From the NCBI GenBank assembly GCA_964036045.1, contig OZ038384.1, positions 97,095,474-97,159,473 on the forward strand: 64,000 nucleotides of DNA. Reading direction: 5' to 3'. The notes below the pieces were generated by a model. It was not told the DNA's origin. It saw nothing but the letters and a program-made list of their open reading frames with translations, and did no database searches. Shown piece after piece: positions 1-10,761 of this stretch (position 1 is the first letter of the stretch; every line of letters begins with the position of its first letter). A program made the translations under genes and the position numbers. This DNA is from Eutreptiella sp. 'Long Island Sound 2002' (lineage: Eukaryota > Euglenozoa > Euglenophyceae > Eutreptiales > Eutreptiaceae).

Positions 1-2008
1 GCACTGAGGCACCATCAGGTGCGAAACGCTCACGCCCTTTGTAGAGTGTGGGGCAGCGCAGGCAAATGGACTTGTCATGGACAAGGCTTCGAAAGCGGCG
101 GAATACAAATTTCGCAAATGTCTCTGATTCGAACTCGTCGTCGGAGGGAGAACTTCCGGTGTGATGGGCCGTGTCGGAGAGACCAGCATATATATACGGC
201 CCTCCCCAGGCAGGGGCTGTGGGCGCCTACAACCACCATTGCAATGGTGAGGAGGTAGAGTGGAGGCCTCCGTTGTTGTAGAGTAACCCCTTAGGCCACC
301 GCGTCTCTGCCAGACTGGACTAGACCTCGGCTAAACCCTCTCCCCTAACCCCCCCCCCCCCCTAGCAACTAGCAGCGACTAGCTAGTCCCCTAGGGAGGC
401 CCTCCTCGGCGGCTACCCCCCCCCCCCTAGGGGCCTTCGGCCCACTTCTACTTGGGGGGGGGGAGTCGCGTACAGAAGCGAGGAGATGTCCCCCCCGTGG
501 ACCACATTAAGTAGAAAAAACCTTTGAGCATCTAGGTCCTGAGATTGACCACTAGGATTAACCTTCGACGAAACATGCATGAAGCGCCTACATTATTTCG
601 GTATTACCTCCATGACGGAATATACCTCCACCCTTTGAGTGGTAGGGGTGAACTTCATGGAGGGCTAGGGTTATTACCGTAGTTAATTTGAAAATTGTAA
701 TTATGCTCAAAAGATTGGAGAAAATGATTAAATGTTAGCTTTTAATACTTTCCAAAGAATTGGGGGGGGCTTGGCCTGGATGAAGTCCTCCACAGCAGAC
801 GTGCAAGTGACCCCTCCCCCCCCTGGAGTACTAGTTGATCAACCTAGTAGGATCAAGGAAAAAGGCTCAAGTTCCGAAGAAATGGCGTTAGAAAATACCT
901 CAAACCAGCAAATGACACTCTCATCAGTTCATGTAAACATTTTACACTTTTGGCACCTTGGAAACAGTGCAAAGCACTCTTTATGATGTCCCAATCGAGG
1001 GGCATTCGTGAAAGATTTTGAAAATTGGGCAAAAGCACTGGTTAAAATTTTTGGGGTTGTGGGTTTGGAACCCAGGTCCTCTTCTTTAGAGCACACATGG
1101 TTAACCCCTTGGGTATGGTCGATCGCTCCAATGCGCCGTGACATCGTTGTATGAACAGTGTTTTAGTAAACCTTCTGACCAAAGGTCAGGGTGCAGCAAT
1201 ATTTCCAATGAAGAGCACAAATCTTCAAAGGCTGAAAAAAATGGAAAATGGAATTTGCAAGGTGTGAATCGTGAAGCTTAGCGAAGGCGCCAGCAAATAC
1301 GAAAGTCAAATCGCTAAAATTTGACATAAGAATGTTAGAAATCATCAAATCCTTTCCAAAAGTTTTACTCGCAGGTAAGCGCAACTGAGCCGCGACTAAT
1401 CAGACAAAGGCGGAAACACAACGGCACACAAAAACAAAGGTGTGAACCATGTTTTCGAAAGCTGTTAAGCAAAATTTTTAGCCAGTTGCTTTTAAATTTT
1501 TATACACCACAGAGAATAAGAAAGAAGAACAGCGCGGGCCAAACAAACGGCCCGCCGTTCAGGTGTGTTCATGTCATGCCAGATGCCTGCATTTTGCTTG
1601 TGTTGTTTGTTTTGTTAAAAGGGTAGGGCTGTCCTTGTTGTGCCGTGTGGGGCCTGGGTATTCACCTTCTTCTCTTCTGCGCAGGAGTACAAACAGATGA
1701 GAGGTATACAAGACGAATGGAGCACTCGGCGCGCACGTACGGTTAAATGGGACGTTGTGCCCGCCATGCATGTGCCTAGTCCGCTAGGTCACTCGTTGTT
1801 GTGTTTCTTTATGCGCTCGGCCACACTCGCCGCCTTTTCTTTATTCATAGGTCAAAGTGAGTTTGCCAGAACCATGATGAGTGTGAGTCACGATACGTCT
1901 AATTAACATCAAATTTGGTCGTGTTATGATATTCCGCCACACGCAACAGTTATTCCACTAGATGTAAGTAGAATTTTATACGTCTACCGGAATGTTATAT
2001 GAGCCAAA
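1..2008. other. Flanking DNA left of element D, no gene supported
   Basis: I see no supportable gene here; the open frames are short and unlike known families. The first 0.5 kb carries homopolymer runs: a 14-base C run at 349-362, a 12-base C run at 416-427 and a 10-base G run at 454-463. The remainder is A/T-richer sequence without recognisable structure. The last five bases before element D (2,009-2,013) form the left copy of its target duplication. Confidence 0.6.
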
Positions 2009-2013
2009 AGAAC
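2009..2013. repeat. Left target-site duplication of element D
   Basis: AGAAC directly precedes the 3' LTR. The right partner, AGACC at 54,373-54,377, differs by one base. Confidence 0.7.
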
Positions 2014-2416
2014 TGTTAAAATTTCCCTTGGCTCTTTTTAATAGCAAACAATGCAGTGAATTCCACGAATGATCTCTCACTTGAGTAGTGACAATTCAAT
2101 GTGTCAACAAAACACCAACCTAAAAGGTTCCAAGAAGAATGGTACAAAAGCCTTTTTGAACCTTATAAATTGATATAAAAACATTTGTAAATCATGCAAA
2201 AGCTCATTTTATATCAATGTCATAGATTAGGAACATCCCATGCTGAAATGGATTTATGGCTTTCAGGAAATTGCATGGATGGCATCCGGGAATCGAACCT
2301 AGGATTTTGCAACGCAAATCCCATGTTCCGCCAATTATGATAACACATCCGGCTGATAAATTTTCATCTCAAGTAATTATAGACCAACAGACAATATCGT
2401 CTGAACTCAGAAAACA
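2014..2416 (-). repeat. 3' LTR of element D
   Basis: This 403-bp repeat starts TGTTAAAATT and ends AGAAAACA on the plus strand and is collinear with 53,970-54,372. It contains a tRNA-like stretch around 2,280-2,350, including a perfect pol III B-box consensus on the minus strand (GGTTCGATTCC) and a short stem next to it. That stretch is also present in the other LTR. Confidence 0.93.
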
Positions 2417-2439
2417 TCCGTCTTTTCTTTTTCTGCCCC
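2417..2439 (-). promoter_or_regulatory. Polypurine tract of element D
   Basis: On the minus strand, a purine-rich stretch containing AAAAAGAAAAG lies directly upstream of the 3' LTR, where plus-strand DNA synthesis is primed in LTR elements. Two pyrimidines interrupt it. Confidence 0.7.
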
Positions 2440-2551
2440 AGCAGAACAATGTCCAGATCCACAGCGATCATGCATGACAGATCGATCAGCGATTACGACA
2501 AAGTCCTTACTAAGTCTGAACCAAGAAGACGATAAACAGGTACTCTCATGC

Positions 2552-4227
2552 TCATGGTACCACTGCATTATTGAGGGAGTCATAGAATATAGAACTGTAG
2601 CCAGACTTCGTCAGTGCATCTGCGAGTTGATCTTGCGTAGCCACCCGTTCCAGATTGGTAACTTCTCCAGACGTTATAGCATCACGAATCACCGCAAGCT
2701 CAATGAGAAGTCTCTTCTCAGACTAAGCCTTGTGCAGATAGACGTGGTTGAATAGTGAAGCACAGTCAGTGCATAGCGTAACAGGGACTCGCATCTTCGT
2801 AATCTCAGTAACGACATTGAGCGTTAAGAACAGGTCATCCAAGCAGGCTGAACAAGCAAGGGTTTCCGCAGCAAAGGTGGACTTTACGACTCTGCGCAGG
2901 ATACGGCTTTTCCAGTTGATCAGACAGAAGCGCTCTTTCTTGTCTTCACCGACACTTGCGATAGTCCACAGCCAGCCACCAACAGTTTTCCCTTCTTCCC
3001 CATTGCCCCATGACGAGTCATGGTATCCAATAAGACGAACAGGTCGACTCAACTTGGGAAATCTGATGAATAGCGATCTCTTCCTAATGTGCTGCAAGGT
3101 CTTGTTCGCTTGAAGCGCATCCGAGACTGTAGGTTTGCTTGATCGTTGTGAGAGACGGCACACGCTATAAGAGAAGTCAGGTCTCGTTTGCCCGGTACAC
3201 CAGGACAAGGCTCCAATCAAGCCGCGGTACAAAGTGGTCTCTTTCGCGTTTAATAGTCTTCCACGATCTGTAGACTCCTCCAGAGATATCTCCGCGATCT
3301 CATCAATGTACTTCTGTTGGTCCAACGTTATCTCGATCAGATTGCCATCATCGTCACGTTTGCATTCCAAATGCACTCCACAAAACACATACTCCTCTCT
3401 TTTTTCAGACCCAACAGAGAAGACACCGTGCAACGCATCCAGAACGGATGAGATGAGAGACTCAGTCCCGGCGATGGAGATATCGTCAACGTGAACAACT
3501 GCCCATCCACAAAGATTCTCATGATCCCGAAAAAGGTATATTGCGAGGTCAAACGGCACCACAATCGCACCAATAGACAGCATAGCCTTGTGCAGCGCCT
3601 GGTACCAGTGCAGCGGAGCGTCCACAAGTCCGTACAACGCCTTCCGCAGATTTAACACCTGCACCGGTGCATGCAACTCCTGTGGTGGCCGTACATACTC
3701 CTCACGCTGCAGGGCGCCTCCTTGTAAAAAGGTAGTGGAAATGTCCACAGCGATCGGAGCCCATCCTCGATAAGAAGGCACCATGAGCAGCACACGCCAG
3801 GACGACTTGGAACATGTGGGAGAAAAGGTATCCAGGTCCCGCAGACCTGCCTCCTGAAAACCCCGCACAACCAACCGCGCATTCGGCTTCAGTGAACCAT
3901 CCTCCTGCACCTTGTCAACGAGAACCCACCGACACGATATCGCCTTCTGCCCATTGTCTGGTACCAGGTCATACACATGACAAGCAACCCAGGATGCCAA
4001 CTCTTTTTGCTTCACCACGACACAATCCAGCGATTGTGCCCTTTCAGGTGTCACCTTCCTCATGCCACGACGCGCAGAGCGATGCGCCACATAGCAATAT
4101 GCAAGGAACACCTCACCCGAGACAGCACGAGGTATCACAGATGTTTAACGTTGCCAGACCAACTCAGGAAGACCAGGTCCCAACCTGGTAAGCACGGACA
4201 TCGCAGCCCTGGCCCGCGAACGGTCAC
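2552..4227 (-). pseudogene. Element D reverse transcriptase and RNase H (copia)
   Basis: This is the 3' half of the copia polyprotein: RNA-dependent DNA synthesis followed by RNase H. The main open frame runs 4,138 to 2,723 (471 aa). The RT signature begins near residue 45. The catalytic aspartates are in AVDISTTFLQG (D132) and VHVDD (217-219), with LYGL at 168-171. RNase H carries the STFAAETLA and TDCASL blocks. An in-frame TAG at 2,723-2,725 interrupts RNase H: the same frame continues for 56 codons to TGA at 2,552, including the family-typical LADALTK motif. Upstream, the frame continues to the border of element A at 4,227 but has a TAA about ten codons before the first usable start. Not functional under the standard code. 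Family assignment is certain; whether TAG is decay or recoding is open. Confidence 0.93.
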
Positions 4228-7200
4228 TGACGCGTTCCCGTGGGGGGCCTGGCCACGGGACGCTGTGGTGACACGCACAAGCAAGCAGGCAGGCAAAGCA
4301 CTGCGGTCACAGGGGCATCAATACGCTCGTGTCATGAGACAAAGCGTTTCAGGATCCTTGCCACTCTGAAACAAGGGAACAAAAGTATGTACAGCAACAC
4401 ATCAGGATATGTACACATGGGGTTAAGACTGGACTGGGGTAAGGGCATCACAGGACAATGGACACTCAGTCCCAACTCATATCCCAATCCCAGGTCCGAC
4501 CCTCTCAGTGGCTGGTGGGGGCGGGAGCTCAAACACAACCCATGCCCTGCTCAGTCCGGACCCTGAAACCCTGCCAATAGGGGGGGGGTCCCTCCCAGCC
4601 ACAGGCGAGTTCCTGGGAACCAAGGGGCTCCAAGGCCAACCGACAGTGGCTCCCTATGCTCCCTCAACGGCAGGTCCCAAATGCACTCTGAGCCAGAGAT
4701 ATGGCCCCGCCATTATCCCCTAGGAGTTAGTAGCTGAAAATGGGCTGTTTCAGCCCAAACTGATATTAGCTCAAAAATCTCCAAAGATGACCCCTCGTCC
4801 GGACCCGCCAGAGGTAGGGACGAGGCAACTGACCCTGTGCCCTTCGCATACGAACTCCCTGGAGCCCTCACCCAACCTGGTTCCCTCTGAGATCCCGGCA
4901 TCAGGGCACCACGGGTTCGTCAAGTGGGGTCATGATGCCAAAATCACCATAATTGGCGTCATTCCCACGCGTGGCTCGCCCGGCCAGGGCAAGGCCAATG
5001 GCTCAAAGGATAGGAGGCAGGACCTAGGACTTCTATCTGACTGTACAACTTGGAATTAGGTCCGGGCTTCCTGTGGGCATAGAGATATGGGGCCGCCAAT
5101 TGATCACACGGGGGGGGGGGGTGAAATTGGGGTCCCAAAAGGGGGTCATTTTGGCTGCTCGAAATGAGCCAAAATTCGGGGGTGCTCCCAATAGTATATC
5201 TGCACGCCGGCTTGGAGATCAGATCCGCCATTCCATACGCGATCCACCGGGAGTCCAATGGAGACTCACATGCCCTTGGCTCTCAAAGATCTCCATGCCA
5301 CTTGGCGTGGTGACAATCCCAATGGGGTCCACAAATGCCAAAATGGCAAAATTGTCCACACTCACCTTGGGCTAGCACCTTAACGAAGGTTGCTCCGCCT
5401 CGCCCACGTGGTGTGCGAGTCATGGGGACCAATGTCCATATCACCCATGTCATATATGGTCCATTGGTCCATGCGTCCGGCGTGCACGAGGAGGCTGAAC
5501 ATGGTGCACGGCGGGCAGAAAATGTGGAAAATTGCTCAAAATGGCCGAAAATGCGCACACTCATGGTTGGGGCAAATGAGGCACATGCCCGACTTGGACC
5601 GGAGTGTGCCATAGGATTGGTATCAAGTCATATGTGTCCAACATATCTTTTGGGTGTCGCCCCACTCCTCCGGTTTTGGGAATGGCAGGGTCGCCAAGTG
5701 AGCCCATGATTTGGGATGGTCCCAAATCGCCAACATGACGGCCACGGTATGCCAAGCCCAAGAGGAGTTATTCGCCGGGTCCAAGATATGTTGGGCACCG
5801 AAGTATGTACCCCCATAACATTTTTGGGTCTTGATGTCAATTGAGCGCAACATTGAGATACACGGTCGCCACTTGACATCATGACGGGCAAAAAAACAGC
5901 AATATTGGCGAAAAAAACACCCAAAAGTGCCTTGAAAGGCGCACAAATATATTATAATATCTTCGGCTTGGATTCAGTAATCGACCAATCCTTCTAAACA
6001 CAATGACCTGACACCAATGACCTTCGATTCCACATATGTGCTCCACTTGGGGCGCTTTGAAAGGTCACGAGCGCTACTTCCCAAGTGGGCACATGAAAAT
6101 ATGGAAAATTGCCAAACACACACCTTGCTCCCAACGCATCGCTTTGGGATCGCCACACAAGCTTCCCTCCACGAAGGTTAGGCTTGCAATTGATCGTGGG
6201 GAGTATAAGGAAGGGCCTCGTGCAATATGAGGTCCATTGGTGGGTGTATCGCTCTTAGCCAAACCCGCCAAATGGGCACGCAATACAACACATGGCACAT
6301 ACCACATACTGCCCAAAAAGGTAGCTCCCCCGACGATATGTCATGCCCCTCCAAGGGCATAACTTTGTGTCAATCGCTCATAGGAACTCAAGGAAAGTTC
6401 CTATGCAACACCAACACTCGCGCGCTACACTCCAAAGTTATCTTAACGCACGCAATATCATGGCCAAAGAGTTATAATGCAAACTCTACCCTCTTGACCA
6501 TGATCCATTACGCTAGCGCGCACGTGTGGAGACACAAGGCGTATAAAGCTTCCTAAATTACGTCGGGGATATTGTGAATACATCCCATGCTTCTTTATTG
6601 TCATTCCTCGCAAGCAGCACGAGATATGACCCTCACAAGTGGCCTCATGAATCAACTCTGTTTTGCCCATATCTCTAAGACAAATGGAGGGCAAGACAAA
6701 AGGAAAGTTGATTCGTGCATAGGGAAGCACGTAGGTCCACTCGAAAGAGGTCAAATCAAGTGCGGGGATGTCGAAGTCGAAAATCTGATTTCGACATCCT
6801 GAAAAATTCGGATTAAGGTTGCGAGTGTACAATGTGAAAATTGCAGATGCATCAATGCAATTCCTGAAGACTTTAGAGTATTCGTCACGGATTGCGCTAA
6901 AATGTCTGTAAATAACAGTTAAACTGGCGGATACGCTAAAGTCGCGAGCCAACCGCCAGCAGTCAAAACATTGATTATCAGAACGGAAGCTTGAAAATTT
7001 ACGGAAACAATATGAAAAAAAAACCCTGTTGATTCCTGATATTCTGATGTGTAAATCTCAGCGGGCGACGCATCGGTTGCCGATGCGGCGGCTAATAGCT
7101 TAAAATCCCAGATCTCTCACACAAACACGTCCTACCTACATCTGTTGTTAGGGTTAGCTTGCCGAATCGACGGCCGAAGGCGGTGCGGGGCAGATTGGCG

Positions 7201-7420
7201 TGAAATAGTAAGATACCGGCAAATGGCAGTTTGCCGGTACATGGTAACATGCCCCAAGTGGCCGGAATGCCGTCACGGGGGCTTTACGGCAAGGGACACG
7301 CTCCTGCCGGGCTCTCACCGGGCTTCACCGGGCGTCTTCCCCTCCGTACATGGGGTTAGTGGGCACACGGAGACCGGTTGTATACCCCACCATGGTCATG
7401 GGGTTCTGGGTACCGCTTCA
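4228..7420 (-). repeat. 3' LTR of element A
   Basis: This 3,193-bp LTR begins TGACGCGTTC and ends TACCGCTTCA on the plus strand. It matches 22,577-23,210 joined to 26,586-29,145. The LTR includes AAAGCGTTTC at 4,341-4,350, whose complement forms the presumed 5' end of the transcript and the primer. It also holds an open frame at 6,458-6,952 (minus, 164 codons) that recurs in the other LTR copies but has no ATG start and matches nothing I know. No other gene is supported. Confidence 0.9.
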
Positions 7421-7431
7421 CCCCCCTCCTT
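7421..7431 (-). promoter_or_regulatory. Polypurine tract of element A
   Basis: AAGGAGGGGGG on the minus strand is uninterrupted purine and abuts the TG of the 3' LTR, the standard position for the plus-strand primer. Confidence 0.85.
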
Positions 7432-8925
7432 AGAGCAAACCCTGGGGGGGGCTCGATAACACCACGCATGGCAGCGGGTACCCAGGACCATCCCCTGAGG
7501 GGGGGGGGGTATCTCTGGATCATCCCCTGAGGGGGGGGGGGTGTCACATCCTTATTCAGGCTGATTTGCAGGTTAGGCTGCCCAAATCCCACAGTAAGAC
7601 AGGTACGGTGCTGTAGCTGTTAGTAACTGCAAGTATAGTATCAAGTATCAAGTCCCGGGTCCTGGCGGCGATTGTTCGGCATCCAAAGGACCCGTTAACC
7701 CATGCCAGGCGCACCGGGTGCCGGCTGCGACGGTCACCACCACAGTGGCAGTGGCATACACGGCCAACATAGGCGTCACATGACGACCGAGGTGGTCCCA
7801 CAGGTCGAAAGCGACCACAAAGATCCATCAGGCTACCCCAAGCTTCCCAAGGCCCGCCGGCTGGGGGAGAGTCCCCATGGGTCCTTCCTCGGGCGCACCA
7901 TGTCCATATCCACGACGCGAGTCCAGAGTGGTACAGCCGAACGAGCTCCTCCTTAAGGGATCGGGCATCAAGGCCGTCTTTTCCCTCGCCCTATTACCAT
8001 GAAGGCCATACATGAGGGAGTCCTCATGCAGTGTGGGCGGAGGCGTCGACTCCTCAAACCACCAGTTTCCCAGGCAGACTGAACGAGGTCAGGACACCGG
8101 AGGTCGCCACCCGACTGCAAGTGCGTCTGCGAGTCGGTAGGCTCACACTGGGACTGACAGTGGCGGACCGCTGGGAGTGCATTCAGGCAACTGGGCTTCC
8201 CGCCTGGCGCCATCAGGATCTCAGCACACACAGCCACTAGGGCACACGGTATCACGGGCACACAAACAGAAGAATCTGTATTTAGGTACTGGTCCAGGCT
8301 GGACCTTACGTAAAAGTAGTAAACGGCGACCCAGGGCGCCCTTGTATTCCGATTCGCATCCCTTCGGGGGAAAAAACAGTCCACACTCAGTGATGGGCTA
8401 ACATACAGATGCACATATCCTGGGGGACAGAAAAGCAAGCAATAAGCTGGGTAAATAGGCGTGTAAACACACTCTGGACAGAGCGCCAAACCACGCCCCG
8501 GTCAGGATAAGGCATATGCAGGAGGGTGGACAGGAAAGCGCCTGAGTTCAGGCCATATATAGTCTGCAGACACACGTCGACTGGTCTGGATTCCGCAAGT
8601 GCCCTGGAACCAGACCACACACCAAAAAAATCGCAATGCCGATGACAGCGGCATCCGTTGCGCAACGTTGTATGGGCTTCAAGGCCCCAAGAGCTCAGAA
8701 ATTTCAAGGTCAGTCGCCCTACCTGGTTTCCCAAGGATTCAGCAGGCGGGGAGTGACGAATAGAGGTTGAAGAGAGGGGCCATCCTCCTCTGGATTCAGC
8801 AGGGGGGGGTATACGGCCACTCTGATGGCAGGTCACCGGAAGATGGAAGAGAGCAAGCAAGTTAGGGACGATCCGTCGACCAAACAAGCGCTCAAACCGC
8901 ATCAGGGGAGAGCCCAGGGTGCTGA
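7432..8925 (-). other. Element A region between pol and the 3' LTR
   Basis: About 1.5 kb without a supportable gene. It contains two short related blocks with long G runs around 7,495-7,545, each following a CATCCCCTGAG word. Short open frames exist on both strands but none resembles a known protein. Confidence 0.55.
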
Positions 8926-10761
8926 TTAGGCGCCCCTGGCTGCAATCGCCCGGGTGAGTGCTGCCAAGTCCGAGACATGGATCTTGGTTTTGTGCCTGCG
9001 GATGTAGTCCATGAAGGGGGTATTGATCCGCGGCACGAACGAGGAGACGGGTTCCCAGGTGTCGTGGGACGGCCCATAGCCTCGCCAACGAACCTTGAAC
9101 TCCAGACCTCCGGGTGCCGAGGCGTTCGGACGCTGAGCCAGGATATTCTCGACGGCATAGTCGTCCTGCTCAGCATAGTCATCGTCCGAATCAGCCTCAT
9201 GTGCGGCATAGTTCAGGGACACATGTTTGCCACGGAGGTCGGGTTCCCGCACACGGAGTTGACTCTCGTGGCGCTCCCGGAACTGTCCGTGACCCACCTT
9301 GATGCGGTAGGTGTCCTCACCAATACTGCGGACCACCTCGCCGGGTGTGAACCAGGTTTTGGTGCGGTGGGTGCCCATAGGGCGGGGTCTGATCACCCAC
9401 ACCGGGTCTCCCACCCTGAAGTTCTGCGCTGTCGAGCTTGGGGCAGACTTCTGACGCTCAGCATGCTCCTTCTCGAGCTGCTGGCGGATGTCTCGCGCCG
9501 TTGCCTCTTGCCGCGCAAAGAACTCCTTGGCGTCCATGGCCATACCATCACCAGACAAGGGAAGTCCCCGACCCAGGGGGTCCCTGCCGAACAGAATCTG
9601 GTGAGCGGACAAACCACCCGGAGTGGGGGTGTCGTGATGAGCCTTCAGAGCAGGCCACATCTCCTCAAACCAGTTCCGACGTGGATTGGTGATGTGAATC
9701 TTGCGCAGCTTCTCGAACAGCTGCCGTCTAGCCACTTCAGCCCGGCCATTGGACCAGCTGAGATAGGCGACGCTCTCTGCATGACGTATTCCCAGGAGGG
9801 AACACATGGCCTTGAACCAGCCACCAGTAAACTGGGGCCCTCGGTCACTGCAAATGGTGCGGGGGATGTCAAAGACAGTCAGCCAATGACGAATCATCAT
9901 GACTGCCACTTCCTTGGCAAGCAACCCCTTTTTGCGTGCCGGAACGGCTACTACGTAGCCACTGTGGCGATCCACACAAAGAACCACACAGTCAAAGGTC
10001 TCCTTGCCTATGTGCACTTCGGGCATGGAGAAGACATCCATGGCCACGCTCTCCATGGGCTGGTCGGGAACCGGGGTCCATTGGGCTTCCCCCTTGACGT
10101 TCCGGTTATGGGAATTGCAGGCCTGACAGACCGAGCAACCCTTCCTGACCTTCTTGATGGCGGTGTAGAGATTGATCTGGTCGATCTCAAACCGGCGCTG
10201 CATGTCAAGGTCTTGCTTCTTGACCCCTGGGTGCATCATGTGGTGGTGCCGAGCCTCGCACAGCTCGAGCACTCGGGACTCCGGTACTAGCAGCTTACCA
10301 TTCCGGTAGAGCTTGCCATCTTCCTCAGTCAGCCCCTTTGGCCACTTCTGCCCGTCATCAGGGTCGGTCACAGCCCTGTACTCGGCCGCAAAGGCCTCAG
10401 ACTTGGCGTAGTCGTCGGTCCAGTCGTCCTGGAGGCAAGATTCAGGGAAGAGGTGCTCCTCGGACTCAGCTCCATCAGGGGCGAGTACTCTGACCGCTCT
10501 GCCCATCCTCGTTCCGAGGAAGGCATCCGCAGCCATGACGACGAAGCATTTAACACCCTCCTCCGCCATCAGGCGCTCGATTTCTATGATCCTCTTGGCC
10601 TCAGCGGTCTCAGCCTCATCGCCATGGGCAGAGATATCCGTCATGCCCTTGCTGGCGGGATAGGCCCACCTACTGAGATAGTCCGCCACAGTGTTGTCCT
10701 TTCCAGGAATATACACAACCGTGAGGTCGAACTTGGCCAAGGTCTCATGCCATCTTGCCCG
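8926..10761 (-). pseudogene. Element A RNase H end, integrase and chromodomain
   Basis: The integrase inserts element cDNA into chromatin; the chromodomain probably guides target choice. The frame starts right after the TGA at 10,762 and has an internal start at 10,740 (604 codons). It opens with the end of RNase H and the DNTVADYLSRWAYP linker. The zinc-binding HHCC region spans about residues 165-208, ending CSVCQAC. The DDE residues are D235 (MDVFS), D299 (SDRGPQF) and E335 (GRAEVA), all present. The chromodomain occupies about 525-585, with WRGYG and DTWEP. The frame ends at TAA 8,926. Without readthrough of TGA it cannot be made from the polyprotein, so I call it a pseudogene although the integrase core is intact. 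It shares its frame with the upstream RT segment. Confidence 0.93.

Noticed and set aside
1060-1140. Possible tRNA gene or SINE head on the minus strand
   Set aside because: A T-arm-like GGGTTCCAAACCC is present but the acceptor stem does not pair and the anticodon arm is poor.
2256-2477. Small plus-strand frames across the D LTR and primer regions
   Set aside because: They run opposite to the element and cover known LTR and polypurine sequence.
8977-10290. 437-codon open frame on the plus strand
   Set aside because: It is antisense to the integrase and chromodomain of element A, which have clear motifs; the plus-strand product has none.
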